64,000 nt of DNA from NCBI GenBank assembly GCA_014841835.1, contig JACYUQ010000002.1, forward strand, positions 62,001-126,000, read 5' to 3'. The DNA is from Oxalobacteraceae sp. CFBP 13730. GTDB taxonomy: Bacteria > Pseudomonadota > Gammaproteobacteria > Burkholderiales > Burkholderiaceae_D. The position numbers were made by a program, and so were the translations under genes. The notes under the pieces were generated by a model. It ran no database searches, was not told the origin of the DNA, and worked only from the letters and a program-made list of their open reading frames with translations. Positions 1-9,400 of the stretch are shown piece after piece. Each line of letters starts with the position of its first letter. The first letter of the stretch is position 1.

Positions 1-299
1 GGATCGATTACCGCCGGGGCGCGCTGACACTGGGCAGCAGCGTAGCGCACAAGCGCAATGGTCTGGTGCGCGTGACGGCCACTCGCGGTTACTACACCGC
101 GCCGCGCACCGACCTGGATGCGTACGCCGCCTGGCGCATCGATGCCAAGCGCTTGCTGCGGCTGTCGCTGGCCAACCTGCTGCGCGAGAACGAAGGATTC
201 GAGCCGTCGTACGCCGACCCGGTGACAGGCCTGGAAAAACGCCGGTTCTATTTCACCGGCCCGCTGCGCGCCACGCTTACGTATCAGCTGGCGTTTTGA
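1..299 (+). CDS. TonB-dependent receptor-like outer-membrane protein, C-terminal fragment
   Basis: Only the last 98 codons are in the window; the frame is open from base 3 and stops at 299. The translation alternates polar and hydrophobic residues as in beta-strands, contains segments such as LDAYAAWRIDAKRLLRLSLAN, and ends in an aromatic residue (TYQLAF). That is the usual C-terminal signal recognised by the BAM machinery in outer-membrane beta-barrels. The spacing of the last strands and the N-x-L segment typical of the last strands of siderophore-type receptors suggest a TonB-dependent receptor. With no plug domain visible, another 22-strand or smaller barrel cannot be excluded. No substrate can be inferred. 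Confidence 0.55.
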   Translation, partial: IDYRRGALTLGSSVAHKRNGLVRVTATRGYYTAPRTDLDAYAAWRIDAKRLLRLSLANLLRENEGFEPSYADPVTGLEKRRFYFTGPLRATLTYQLAF

Positions 300-311
300 T
301 TGCTTTAAACA

Positions 312-517
312 TCGGGGTCAGGTCTGACATTCGGACACGACCTCAGCACTAAACATCGGGGTCAGGTCTGACATTCGGACACGACCTCATCACTACGTTC
401 TCAAACAAAGGCAATTACTTCCGGACTGGTATCTAAACCCACGTTGGAATTGCGCAATCATCATCCAGGCAAGTGCCTAATGCTGAGGTCGTGTCCAAAT
501 GTCAGACCTGACCCCGG
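312..517. repeat. REP-like repeat array 1 (two direct copies, one inverted copy)
   Basis: A 33-bp unit occurs at 312-344 and 356-388 in forward orientation and at 485-517 in inverse orientation with one mismatch. Each unit holds the near-palindrome GTCAGGTCTGAC and is bounded by GGTC and GACC, so it can form a small hairpin. The same unit recurs four times at 35271-35521. The arrangement of forward and inverse copies around a spacer resembles REPIN/BIME elements mobilised in trans by RAYT-type Y1 transposases. No such transposase is in the window. The inverse copy overlaps the 3' end of the adjacent MFS gene. Confidence 0.85.
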
Positions 518-1776
518 CTTTGGATCTGGCCTTGGGGTTCGTCCATTTTGTGGTTGCGGAAGTAGCGCCAGGCGACGATCAGTGCCAGTAGTTGCATGAA
601 CGCGCACAGGTAGAAGCTGCTGCCGACTCGCCAGTCCGACTGCGGCAAGTGGCTCACGGCGCTGAGGATGCCGGTGCCCAGCAGCGGGGTGATGATGACG
701 GCGAGGCTGCCGATCGCCTGCAGGGAGCCCATCAGCTCGCCCTGCTGCTCGGGCGGCGAGGATTTCGAGACGAGCCCTTGCAGCGCCGGGCCGGCGGCGT
801 AGGCGAGGACGTTGCACATGATGAAGACGTACATCATCCAGCCTTCGGTCGCCAGGCCGTAGGCGGCATACGCCATGGCGCCTGAGCCCAGGCCCAGGAG
901 GGCCAGGCGCGGTTCGCCAAAGCGCCGGATCAGGATGCCCAGCAGCCCGGCCTGCACGATGACCGACGTCAGGCCCACGCAGAAGAGGGCGATGCCGTTG
1001 TCACGCGGCGTCCAGTCGAAGCGGAAGGTGGTGTACAGCACCCAGGTCGATTGCAGCATCATCTGGGCGAAGGTGGCCAGGAACACCGCGACCACGAGGC
1101 CGCGGATATCCTGGCGCCGCACGAGACGCATCAGTGCCGTGAACGGGTTCAGGCGCGCCCACGCGAACGGCGGGCGTGCGCCGGGTGCCAGCGACTCGGG
1201 CACGAAGAAGTAGCCGTATATCAGGTTGGCGCCAGAGAGCGCGGCGGCGACGTAGAACGGCAGGTGCAGGTTGGTTTCGCCCAGCACGCCGCCGAGCATC
1301 GGGCCGCAGATGAAGCCCAGACCGAAGGCGGCGCCGATCTTGCCGAAGCTCTTGGCGCGGTTCTCGCGGGTCGAGATATCGGATGCGTAGGCTGATGCCA
1401 CTGACATGCTGGCTGACGACATGCCGCCGATGACGCGCCCGAGGAACAGCCACGCCAGGCTCGGTGCCCAGGCAGTGACGAGAAAGTTCAGGCACATGCC
1501 GCCCATCGAATACAGCAGCACGGGGCGCCGGCCGACGCGGTCGCTCAGCGCACCTAGCGCCGGCATGAACAGGAATTGCAGCAGGCCGAACACGGTGGCC
1601 AGCACGCCGTACCAGAGGGCGCGCATGTCGGCGCCTTCGACGAATTGCCCGACCAGCAGCGGCAGCACGGGCACGATCAGGCCGATACCGAGCATGTCGA
1701 TGAACACGCAGACCAGCACGAAATTGAGGTTGCCGCTAGATGCTTGCGGCACGGTGGTCGTACTGGTCATGGACAC
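502..1776 (-). CDS. MFS transporter, TetA-like drug:proton antiporter family
   Basis: A 424-residue inner-membrane protein with about 12 hydrophobic segments. The loop between helices 2 and 3 carries the major-facilitator signature GALSDRVGRRP (about residues 85-95), and helix 1 has the pattern DMLGIGLIVPVLP seen in the TCR/Tet branch of multidrug and tetracycline antiporters. It probably exports small hydrophobic compounds in exchange for protons; the real substrate cannot be read from sequence. The start is the ATG at 1776. The last codons (about QSRGQV) and the stop lie inside a REP-like repeat copy, so the C-terminal tail may have been altered by repeat insertion. No repressor gene is adjacent. 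Confidence 0.85.
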   Translation of the reverse strand: MSMTSTTTVPQASSGNLNFVLVCVFIDMLGIGLIVPVLPLLVGQFVEGADMRALWYGVLATVFGLLQFLFMPALGALSDRVGRRPVLLYSMGGMCLNFLVTAWAPSLAWLFLGRVIGGMSSASMSVASAYASDISTRENRAKSFGKIGAAFGLGFICGPMLGGVLGETNLHLPFYVAAALSGANLIYGYFFVPESLAPGARPPFAWARLNPFTALMRLVRRQDIRGLVVAVFLATFAQMMLQSTWVLYTTFRFDWTPRDNGIALFCVGLTSVIVQAGLLGILIRRFGEPRLALLGLGSGAMAYAAYGLATEGWMMYVFIMCNVLAYAAGPALQGLVSKSSPPEQQGELMGSLQAIGSLAVIITPLLGTGILSAVSHLPQSDWRVGSSFYLCAFMQLLALIVAWRYFRNHKMDEPQGQIQSRGQV

Positions 1777-1838
1777 CTCGGCGGTTGGCGGTCGCCTATC
1801 TTAGCATTGCGGCAACGGTGCCATGCCGCAATGCCTCG

Positions 1839-2498
1839 CTAGACGCCGCTCCACTCGGCCGCGAACTGCGCCCGGAACGTCATCAGCTGCTCAAGGCGTT
1901 CGCGGCCCACGGCGCGCGCAGCTTCCGTCTGCATCATGTCCGGCAGCTTGTCGAGCTTGACGACGATGTGGTCGAGCGCATAGCGGCGATCGTCGTGCGC
2001 GCGGTCGTCGCCCAGCGGATCGGTTGGATGCGCCAGGCCGCTTTCCATGCGTCCCGCGATGTAGAACATGCGCGCCAGTCCCACCAGGCCCAGGCCGTCG
2101 AGGCGGTCGGCGTCCTGCACGATCTTTGCCTCGATCGTGGTGGCGGGAATCGCCGCCGAAAAGCTGTGCGCTTCGATGGCATGCGCGACCGCGCCGAGCT
2201 TTTCCGGCGGGAAGCCCAGCGGCGCGAGCAACGCGCGCGCCAGTTCGGCCGAACGGCGCGATGCCTGATTGCGCGCGGGGTCGTTCTTCGGCAGGTTCAC
2301 CAGGTCGTGCAGATAGCTGGCCGCCAGCACCACCAGGCGGTCGGCCTCCGGGTGGTGCGCGAGCAGCGCCTGGGCGTTGCGCCAGACGCGGTCGAGGTGG
2401 GCGCCGTCGTGGGCGCCGTCGGTGCCGGCATCCTGCGCCGCCAGCGCGACAAGTTGCGTGCGCCAGGCGGCGAAATCGGTGGGGGTGGCTTCTAGCAT
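1839..2498 (-). CDS. HD-domain metal-dependent phosphohydrolase (YedJ-like)
   Basis: A 219-residue soluble protein with the HD-superfamily metal-binding pattern: H34, the H64-D65 pair in SYLHDLVN, and a distal Asp in QDADRLDGLG. Such proteins hydrolyse phosphomonoesters or nucleotides. The arrangement is closest to the YedJ-type branch, whose substrate is not well defined. The ATG start at 2498 overlaps the stop of the upstream RNase H-like gene by 7 bp, so the two are probably translationally coupled. The pairing hints at a role in nucleic-acid or nucleotide turnover, but this is inference from context only. Confidence 0.82.
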   Translation of the reverse strand: MLEATPTDFAAWRTQLVALAAQDAGTDGAHDGAHLDRVWRNAQALLAHHPEADRLVVLAASYLHDLVNLPKNDPARNQASRRSAELARALLAPLGFPPEKLGAVAHAIEAHSFSAAIPATTIEAKIVQDADRLDGLGLVGLARMFYIAGRMESGLAHPTDPLGDDRAHDDRRYALDHIVVKLDKLPDMMQTEAARAVGRERLEQLMTFRAQFAAEWSGV

Positions 2499-3160
2499 TC
2501 GGTTGTTTCCGGTAAGGGGAGCGCCGTGGCGCGCTGTGACAGCGCATCGGCTTGTGCATTCTTGTGACGTGGGATCCAGCGCAGCTGTGCCTGCGGCAGG
2601 CGCGCGAGCAGCGCAGAGGCGCGGGCGCGGTAGTCACGCAGGCTCGGCGCACTTGCGCTGGCGGGACCATTCACGTCGTCGATCACGACCTGGCTGTCGC
2701 CAACCACCAGCACATCGTGCGCGCCGTGCGTCACGGCGGCGTCCAGCACGGCGATCAGCGCCAGATATTCCGCTTCGCTGCTGTTGCCGTAGCCGGCGTC
2801 GTGCGAGATGGCGACGCGCACGCCGCCGGGGCCTTCGAGCACGGCGCCAATGCCGCAGCGGCCGGGATTCGGACGCGCCGAGCCGTCGAACCAGGCGCGC
2901 CACGCGGTCTTCCTGGCGCCAGTACCCCGCGTGCGCGCTGCACTGGCCAGCGCCGCGCGCCGGTCTGACTGCTCGGCTGCATGCAGGCGCAACGCGGCGC
3001 GTTCGGCCAGCAGGTGCTCCAGGCCAGCCAGGCCAGCGCTGTGCGTGAGCGTGCGGGTAAGGGCCTCGAGTTCGCTCAGGCCGGCGCGCGCCATCAGGCG
3101 CCCGCTGGCCGCCAGTTCGGTCTTGAATGCGGCGGCGCGCAGAAGGCTCAGGTCGTTCAT
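2492..3160 (-). CDS. RNase HI-like protein with N-terminal extension
   Basis: A 222-residue protein; the start is the ATG at 3160 (MNDLSLLRAA), since the frame upstream of it has no gene-like content. Residues from about 85 onward form an RNase H fold with all four acidic or histidine positions: D in WFDGSARPNPG, E in SSEAEYLAL, D in VVGDSQVVIDDV, and the final H/D pair in IPRHKNAQADALS. It should cleave RNA in RNA-DNA hybrids. The first 80 residues are Ala/Leu/Arg-rich, probably helical, and match no domain I recognise. This is not the main short rnhA type but the broader ribonuclease H-like (reverse-transcriptase-type) branch. It is followed by the HD hydrolase with overlapping ends. Confidence 0.82.
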   Translation of the reverse strand: MNDLSLLRAAAFKTELAASGRLMARAGLSELEALTRTLTHSAGLAGLEHLLAERAALRLHAAEQSDRRAALASAARTRGTGARKTAWRAWFDGSARPNPGRCGIGAVLEGPGGVRVAISHDAGYGNSSEAEYLALIAVLDAAVTHGAHDVLVVGDSQVVIDDVNGPASASAPSLRDYRARASALLARLPQAQLRWIPRHKNAQADALSQRATALPLPETTEC

Positions 3161-3247
3161 GGCGAGAGCATAACCGATCTTGATTCGTTGACAGAAGTTA
3201 AGACTTTTGAAACACTGGATCGGTGCTGTCCAACCTGAGGAGAAGCG

Positions 3248-5203
3248 ATGCGTCCGTCCCGTCATGCAGTCCGATTGTCTCTGTTCGCCGTGTTCGTCGG
3301 CGCCGCGTCGATGCCGTTGCAGGCCAGCGCGCAGGTTGAAAAGCCCGGCGCGCAGCCGCTGGCGAAAGCGCCGCTGAAACAGGGCAAGCAGGTCAAACGC
3401 TACACCATCGAGCAGTTCATGGCGACGACCTCCGTGACCGGCGCCTCGTTCAGCAAGGACGAGCGGCAGATCCTGTTCAGCAGTAACGCGTCCGGCATCT
3501 TCAATGCGTACACGCTGCCCGTCGGCGGCGGCACGCCGCGCGCGCTGACCACGTCCACCGTCGATTCGACCTACGCGGTGGGCTACTTCTATAACGACGA
3601 CCGCATCCTGTTTACGCGCGACACCGGTGGCGACGAGCAGAATCACCTGTACGTGCTCGAACCGGGTGGCAAGGAGCGTGACCTCACGCCCGGCAAACTG
3701 AAGGCCTCGTTCGCCGGCTGGAAGCCCGACGGCAGCGGCTTTTATGTCGCCACCAACGAGCGCGATCCGAAATTTTTCGACATCTACCTGTACGACGCGG
3801 GCAGCTACGACCGCACGATGGTGTACCAGAACGACAGCGGCATGAACGTCTCGGACATCAGTCGCGACGGCAACTGGCTCGCGTTCGACAAGTCCAGCAC
3901 CACGTCCGACAGCGACGTCTACGTATATCACCTGCCCACGCGCACGATGAAGCACATCACGCCGCACACGGCGCCGGCCAGCCATTCGGCGGCCACGTTC
4001 GATCCGCAATCGAAACGCCTGCTGTTCACCACCAATGCCGGCGGCGAGTTCACGCGCATCGCCGCATACGATCTGGCCAGTGGCGCGACGAGCGATGTCG
4101 AGAAAGCCGACTGGGACCTGCTCGACACCAGCTATTCGCGCAATGGCGCGAACCGGGTCAGCATTGTCAACCGCGACGGCAGCATCGACGTGCGCGTGTT
4201 CGACGCTGCCGGCAAGCCGGTCGCATTACCGAAACTGCCGGGCGGCGAGATGCGCCAGGTGACGTTCTCCGCCAGTGGCCGCCTGATGGCGTTCTATCTG
4301 AATGGCGACCGTTCGCCGAACAACCTGTACGTGCACGACTTTGGCAGCAAGAAGACGACCCAGCTCACGCGCAGCCTGAACCCGGCCATCGATCCGAACG
4401 ACCTGGTGGAAGCGGAGGTCGTGCGCTTCAAGTCGTTCGACGGCACGGTGATCCCGTCGATCTACTACAAGCCGAAAGGCGCGGCGCCGAACGCCAGGGT
4501 GCCAGCGGTGGTGTACGTGCACGGTGGGCCGGGCGGGCAGACGATGCGCGGCTACAGCGCGCAGATCCAGTATCTGGTGAATCACGGGTACGCGGTCCTG
4601 GGCATCAACAATCGTGGCAGCTCGGGCTATGGCAAGACGTTCTTCCGGGCCGACGACCGCAAGCACGGCATGGAGCCACTGTGGGATTGCATCGAAGCGA
4701 AGACGTGGCTGGCGAGCCAGTCGTATATCGATCCCGAGCGCATCGGGATCATGGGCGGCAGCTACGGCGGCTACATGACGCTGGCAGCGCTCGCGTTTCG
4801 GCCCGAGGCGTTCAAGGTCGGCATCGATATTTTCGGCGTGAGCAACTGGGTACGTACGCTCGAGAGCATTCCGCCGTATTGGGAAGCGCAGCGCAAGGCG
4901 CTGTATGACGAAATTGGCGATCCGGTCAAGGACAAGGCATTTCTGGTCGAGACGTCACCGCTGTTCCACGCGCACCGCATCATCAAGCCGCTGATGGTGA
5001 TCCAGGGCGCAAACGATCCGCGTGTGATCCGGCCCGAGAGCGACGAGATCGTGGAAGCGGTCCGCAAGAACAAGGTCGACGTCGAGTACGTCGTGTTCGA
5101 TGACGAAGGCCATGGTTTCTCGAAGAAGAAAAACCAGACCGAAGCGAGCGCGAAGATCCTGGCGTTTCTGGACAAGCACCTGAAACGCCAGGATCTTAAT
5201 TAA
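3248..5203 (+). CDS. Secreted S9 family peptidase (prolyl oligopeptidase / acylaminoacyl-peptidase type)
   Basis: A 651-residue protein with an N-terminal signal peptide ending near ASAQ (residues 1-29), a beta-propeller region of WD40/DPP-like repeats (about 50-390) and a C-terminal alpha/beta-hydrolase domain. The catalytic triad is visible as S505 in GGSYGGYM, D590 in NDPRV and H622 in DEGHGF. It should cleave short peptides in the periplasm, releasing dipeptides or acylated residues. The start is preceded by a strong ribosome site (GAGGAGAAGCG). Its stop overlaps the stop of the convergent downstream gene by 4 bp at a TTAA palindrome. Confidence 0.92.
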   Translation: MRPSRHAVRLSLFAVFVGAASMPLQASAQVEKPGAQPLAKAPLKQGKQVKRYTIEQFMATTSVTGASFSKDERQILFSSNASGIFNAYTLPVGGGTPRALTTSTVDSTYAVGYFYNDDRILFTRDTGGDEQNHLYVLEPGGKERDLTPGKLKASFAGWKPDGSGFYVATNERDPKFFDIYLYDAGSYDRTMVYQNDSGMNVSDISRDGNWLAFDKSSTTSDSDVYVYHLPTRTMKHITPHTAPASHSAATFDPQSKRLLFTTNAGGEFTRIAAYDLASGATSDVEKADWDLLDTSYSRNGANRVSIVNRDGSIDVRVFDAAGKPVALPKLPGGEMRQVTFSASGRLMAFYLNGDRSPNNLYVHDFGSKKTTQLTRSLNPAIDPNDLVEAEVVRFKSFDGTVIPSIYYKPKGAAPNARVPAVVYVHGGPGGQTMRGYSAQIQYLVNHGYAVLGINNRGSSGYGKTFFRADDRKHGMEPLWDCIEAKTWLASQSYIDPERIGIMGGSYGGYMTLAALAFRPEAFKVGIDIFGVSNWVRTLESIPPYWEAQRKALYDEIGDPVKDKAFLVETSPLFHAHRIIKPLMVIQGANDPRVIRPESDEIVEAVRKNKVDVEYVVFDDEGHGFSKKKNQTEASAKILAFLDKHLKRQDLN

Positions 5204-5784
5204 CGGCGATAAGGATTGTCAGGCCGGCTGTCATGGCGGTTGCGCACGCCGTCGCCATCGCGATCCCGGTCATGGCGGTTGCTGATGCCGTCATTGTCGC
5301 GATCGCGGTCACGGTAGTTCGGGATGCCATCGCGGTCGAAGTCCGGCCCGCGCCCGCGGCCGTTGCCGTGATGCCGATCGCGATCGCGGTGGTGGTCCCG
5401 ATAGCCACGGCCGCGGTCATAGCCGTCAGGGCCGCGCACATACACCGGTTGCGGGCCGTAGTGGTGGCCCGGTCCGCGGTTCCAGCGCGACGGTTCCATC
5501 ACCCAGCGGTTGCCGCGATGGTGCCAGCTCGGCGGCGCGTACACGTAGCCGGGCCGCGCGACGACGTAATGGCCGGGCACCCAGTCATGGCGATGGCCGC
5601 GCCATTCCCAATAGCCGGGCGCCCAGACGTGACCGCGACGCGGACCGGGAATGCGCTCGTAGATGGGGGCGGGCGGGGCGTTGCTGATCACGACCGAGAC
5701 ATGCGGCTGGGCCTGTGCAGACAGCGGGATGGTGGCAGCCGCGCCAATGGCGATCAGGGCTGCAAGAATAAGCGGGGATTTCAT
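5200..5784 (-). CDS. Exported YXWGXW-type protein with DxDxDG repeat tail
   Basis: A 194-residue protein; the start is the ATG at 5784 (MKSPLILAAL), giving a clear signal peptide cleaved near AQA-Q. The middle carries the aromatic motifs WAPGYW and WVPGHY typical of the YXWGXW/BcpO-like family of small periplasmic or surface proteins of unknown function. The last 60 residues are extremely Arg/Asp/His-rich with three spaced D-x-D-x-D-G motifs (FDRDGIPN, RDNDGISN, RDGDGVRN) resembling thrombospondin type 3 calcium-binding repeats. The family usually lacks such a tail. The repeat-rich tail is encoded by near-identical short DNA repeats. The function is unknown; calcium binding is inferred. Confidence 0.78.
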   Translation of the reverse strand: MKSPLILAALIAIGAAATIPLSAQAQPHVSVVISNAPPAPIYERIPGPRRGHVWAPGYWEWRGHRHDWVPGHYVVARPGYVYAPPSWHHRGNRWVMEPSRWNRGPGHHYGPQPVYVRGPDGYDRGRGYRDHHRDRDRHHGNGRGRGPDFDRDGIPNYRDRDRDNDGISNRHDRDRDGDGVRNRHDSRPDNPYRR

Positions 5785-5947
5785 GGTCGTCTCCAGATCC
5801 GTAAGCGGATAAGCGGAATATAGCAATCCGGGATCGGTGACGCGAAGCCTGAAGCAAGTTATTACATCTGACACAGATTGGTGGCGTTTGCCGTCCACCT
5901 GGCCGCCGCGCGCCGCCCGCGGGCAGCGCCGCGACGACCGACCGAAG

Positions 5948-6184
5948 TCACAGCCGGCTCGCTGCGGTGACGGTGTCCAGCGCCAGCAGTTGCGACTTCT
6001 CGGCATTGCTCAGGCGCTTGGCGGTGACGGTCACGGTGGCGACCTTGGCACCGCTGGCGATGGCTGCGCTGCTGGCATTGAATGCGGTGGCGTTGGCGTC
6101 CGATACCTTGGCCAGATAGCCGACAGGAACGGCGATCAGGGCGGCGGCGATGAAGACGGCTTCCATGTGTTTGAGGACGTTCAT
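5948..6184 (-). CDS. Small exported hypothetical protein
   Basis: A 78-residue protein starting at the ATG at 6184, with a purine-rich ribosome site (GGAGAAGC) 5-12 bases upstream. Residues 8-27 form a hydrophobic segment (FIAAALIAVPVGYLA) that could be a signal peptide or an N-terminal anchor. The rest is Ala/Ser/Thr-rich, with the segment ATVTVTAKRLSNAEKSQLL. I recognise no family. The clear start signal and signal-like N-terminus make it likely to be real. It lies alone between the YXWGXW gene and the divergent transpeptidase gene. Confidence 0.6.
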   Translation of the reverse strand: MNVLKHMEAVFIAAALIAVPVGYLAKVSDANATAFNASSAAIASGAKVATVTVTAKRLSNAEKSQLLALDTVTAASRL

Positions 6185-6409
6185 TTTGCTTCTCCTTGGT
6201 GGTTAAGTGGTGTGTCGATGTGTGTACTGTAGGCGTGTCCCCGCAGGGCTTCCAGCGGCGTGCGACGAGCCGCAGAAAACGGGGGGTGAGCTGCATCAGA
6301 GCGGCCCTGACCATGCGCTTGCAGCGTCACTTCGCTCAGCGGTTTCACCAGCCCTCCGCTAGTCCTGCGCGAGGGCGCTTGGGCGCCACGCTACCGACTG
6401 GACTTGAGC

Positions 6410-9400
6410 ATGAGCGGCCCCTTCGCCACCCTGACCCGCAACATCGCCGCGTCACGCACGGCGCGGCGGCGTGCCCGCAATCTGCGCCGGGGCTGGACCA
6501 TCTCGCTTGGTCCCGCCTGGGCCTGGGCCGCGCTGGCGCTGGTGACGGGCGGCGCGGTCGCGCTGGCGCTGCACGCGCGCGCGTTGCCGAACGATGCGCA
6601 GGACGTCCCCGGCGCGCAGGCGCTGGCGGCGCTGCAGCCGCTGGCGCCGGGCCTGGAGCTCGTCGTGCCGACCGACAGCGGCGTGTCGCTGACGCAGCGC
6701 GGCGCGCTTGCGCTCGTCATTGCCAGCGGCATGCAGGCCGGGCCGGCGGTCCGGGTCGACCTGTGCACGCAGATGCTCGACCCGGCGAACGGAAGGCTGC
6801 TGCCGCTGCGTGTCGGCTATCCGTTCAGCGAAGCGGCGGCGCTTGCGCGGAGTAGCAACGGGCCACCACGCAGCGTTCTGCTGGCGCGCGACGGCTCGGC
6901 CATGCCGCGCATCGACATCACGGGCAATGCGGGCGCCGGCTTGGCCATCGCCTGGAACGCCGGCTTCGGCACCGCCAGCTGGATCAGCGATGCAACGGGC
7001 GGGGTGGCGAAGCATGCGCGCCACGGCCAGGCCGCGCTGGGCGGTGCGGGCTGGCTGCTGTGGCGCGGCGAGGCGCTGCGGTTCACGCGCCAGCCGAGCG
7101 GCGCCTGCCCGCAGGCCGGTGAACTGGTGCTGCAGCATTTTCAGCCTGGTCAGCAGGGAGCGACGACGGCGCTGGTGCAGGCCTTTCCGGCATCCGGCGC
7201 GCCGGTCACGCTGCGCTTGCGTCCCGGCGTCTGGACCGTGCCGCTGGCCCCGGGCACCGGCCTGGAAGACCAGGCGCTGTTCGAGGCGTTGCGGGCGCGC
7301 GGTTTGCTGCGCCTTGGCCGCGACGGCTTGATCGAACTGGCGCCACGCGATTTGCAGGCCTGGCTCCAGGCCGACGAGGCCGTGCGCGCGCCGCTGCCCG
7401 GATGGCAGCATTTTCAACTCGACGCCGGCGACCGGCGCCTGCTCGAACGCCTGCATCACCGGGCCGACGGCGCCTTCGTGCGCGAACAGGTGCGCGTGTT
7501 CAATAGCGAACGGCGGCTGGTGGCGTGGCGCGTGCGGCCCGGCGCAACGGCAATCTGGCAAGCGGCAGTGGCAGGCAGCCCGGCCGTACGCGAGGCCGGC
7601 TTGCCACTGGCGGCGATGCGCCTGTTCGCGCAGTTGCCGCAAGACTGGACGCCGTGGAATCGTGTCGGCGGCTGGGAGGGCGGGCGGCGTGACAGCCTCG
7701 TGATCCTCAATACACGAGCAGACGGCAAGCCGCTGGAGCTGCTGGTTGCCGGCCGTGTGCGCAGTGTGCTGGGCGCCACGGTGGCGGCCCGTGGCGTCTG
7801 CGACGGGCGCGCCTGTCCGGATGCGGGCGCCGTGGCGCACCTGGTGCTGTCGCCGCTGCCGGGCGCAACGTCGGTCAAGGTCGAGATCGAGCCGCTCGAC
7901 CTGGCGAGGTTGTCCGGCGGTGCCGACGCCGCGTACCGCCATCTGAAGGTCGAGCGGGGCGCACTCGCATGGCAGGCGCTGCCGGCTGGCAGCCGCAGCG
8001 TGCGACCCGCCGGCGCTGCGGTACGCCTGGTCGATCGTAACGGTGAATCCTTGTGGCAGGATGGTGCGCCGTCGGTCCAGGCCACGCTGGCCGGCCTGGC
8101 GCCACTGTTGGGCGTGCACCGCCAGCACGACGGCAGCGTGGCCGGCATGCTGGCGCGGTTGGGCGGAAGCGACCATGCGGCGAGCCTGACGCTCGATCTG
8201 ACGTTGCAAGCGCGCGCCCAGGTGCTGCTCGACTGCATTGGCCAGCAGGGCGGCCAGTGGGACGGGCGCGCCTGCCGTGGCGCCCAGCCCGCGCCCGCCG
8301 AGCGGCGCGCCGGCCTGGTGTTGCTCGACGCCGGCACGGGCGACGTCCTTGCGGCGGCATCGAGTGGCGGCCACACCGCCGCGCCAGATAACTGGCCCGA
8401 GGTGCGCGACTTCGACCGCGCCGACCCGGCGCGCAGCCCGCTGCGGATTGCCGCATTCCAGCACGACGGCGGCGCCCACCGCGCGCCCGGCTCGACCTTC
8501 AAGGTGATCACCGCGCTCGGGCTCGAGCAGGCCGCGCGCGGCGACAAGCAGCTCGACGCGCTGCTGGGCGGCTTGCCATTGGCGCAGGTCGACCGCATCG
8601 CGGGCGCTGGCGGCTACGACTTCCGCACCGATGCGCCCAGCTACCCGCTCGATGCCACGCGCGCCCGCATCACCAATTTCCGCGACCAGATCACTGGCGC
8701 GCGTGCCGCAGACGGTCGCCTGGGCCTGGCCGGCGCCATGGCGCATAGTGTCAATACGTGGTTCGCCTGGACCGGTGAATTGAGCGACCGCACGCTGCTC
8801 GGCCAGCCCGACGGCGGCATGCCTGGCGCCACCGCGCTGGAGCCGGGGGCGCTCGATGCCGCGCGGCCGGTGGCCGCGATGGCGACGCGCCTGGGCTTCG
8901 GCCAGCCATTGCGTCTCGATGGCGGCTTGCTGCCGCCGGACTATCGCTGGGGCGACTGGGATGCGCTGTCGGCGTCCGCGTCGCAGCTCGATCCGATCCA
9001 CAGCCGCCATGAACTGCGCCAGATGGCAATTGGCCTGCGCATGCAGACCACGCCCCTGCAGATGGCGCTGGTGGCCGCCAGCGTCGGCGAAGGGCGCAGC
9101 GTGACGCCGCGCCTGCTGCTCGCGCTCGACGGTCGCGACGCTGCATCCGGCCAGGGCGCGCCTCTTGGCGTGCGGCTTGACCGCGTACGCGCCGGCATGA
9201 AGGGCGTGATCGACTACGGTACGGCAGCCGGTGCATTCCGCAGCCCGGCATTCACTGCGCTGCGCCCTGGCCTGTATGGCAAGACCGGCACCGCGCCTGT
9301 GGGCAACGACGATCTGGCCACGGTCTGGTTCATGGGGTATCTGGAGCCAGGCAGCTTGCCGGGCCAGACCCGCCGGCTCGCATTTGCCGCGTTTGTCAGC

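Noticed and set aside
312..517. CRISPR-like direct repeats
   Set aside because: Units occur in both orientations with spacers of different length and no cas genes; a REP-like array fits better.
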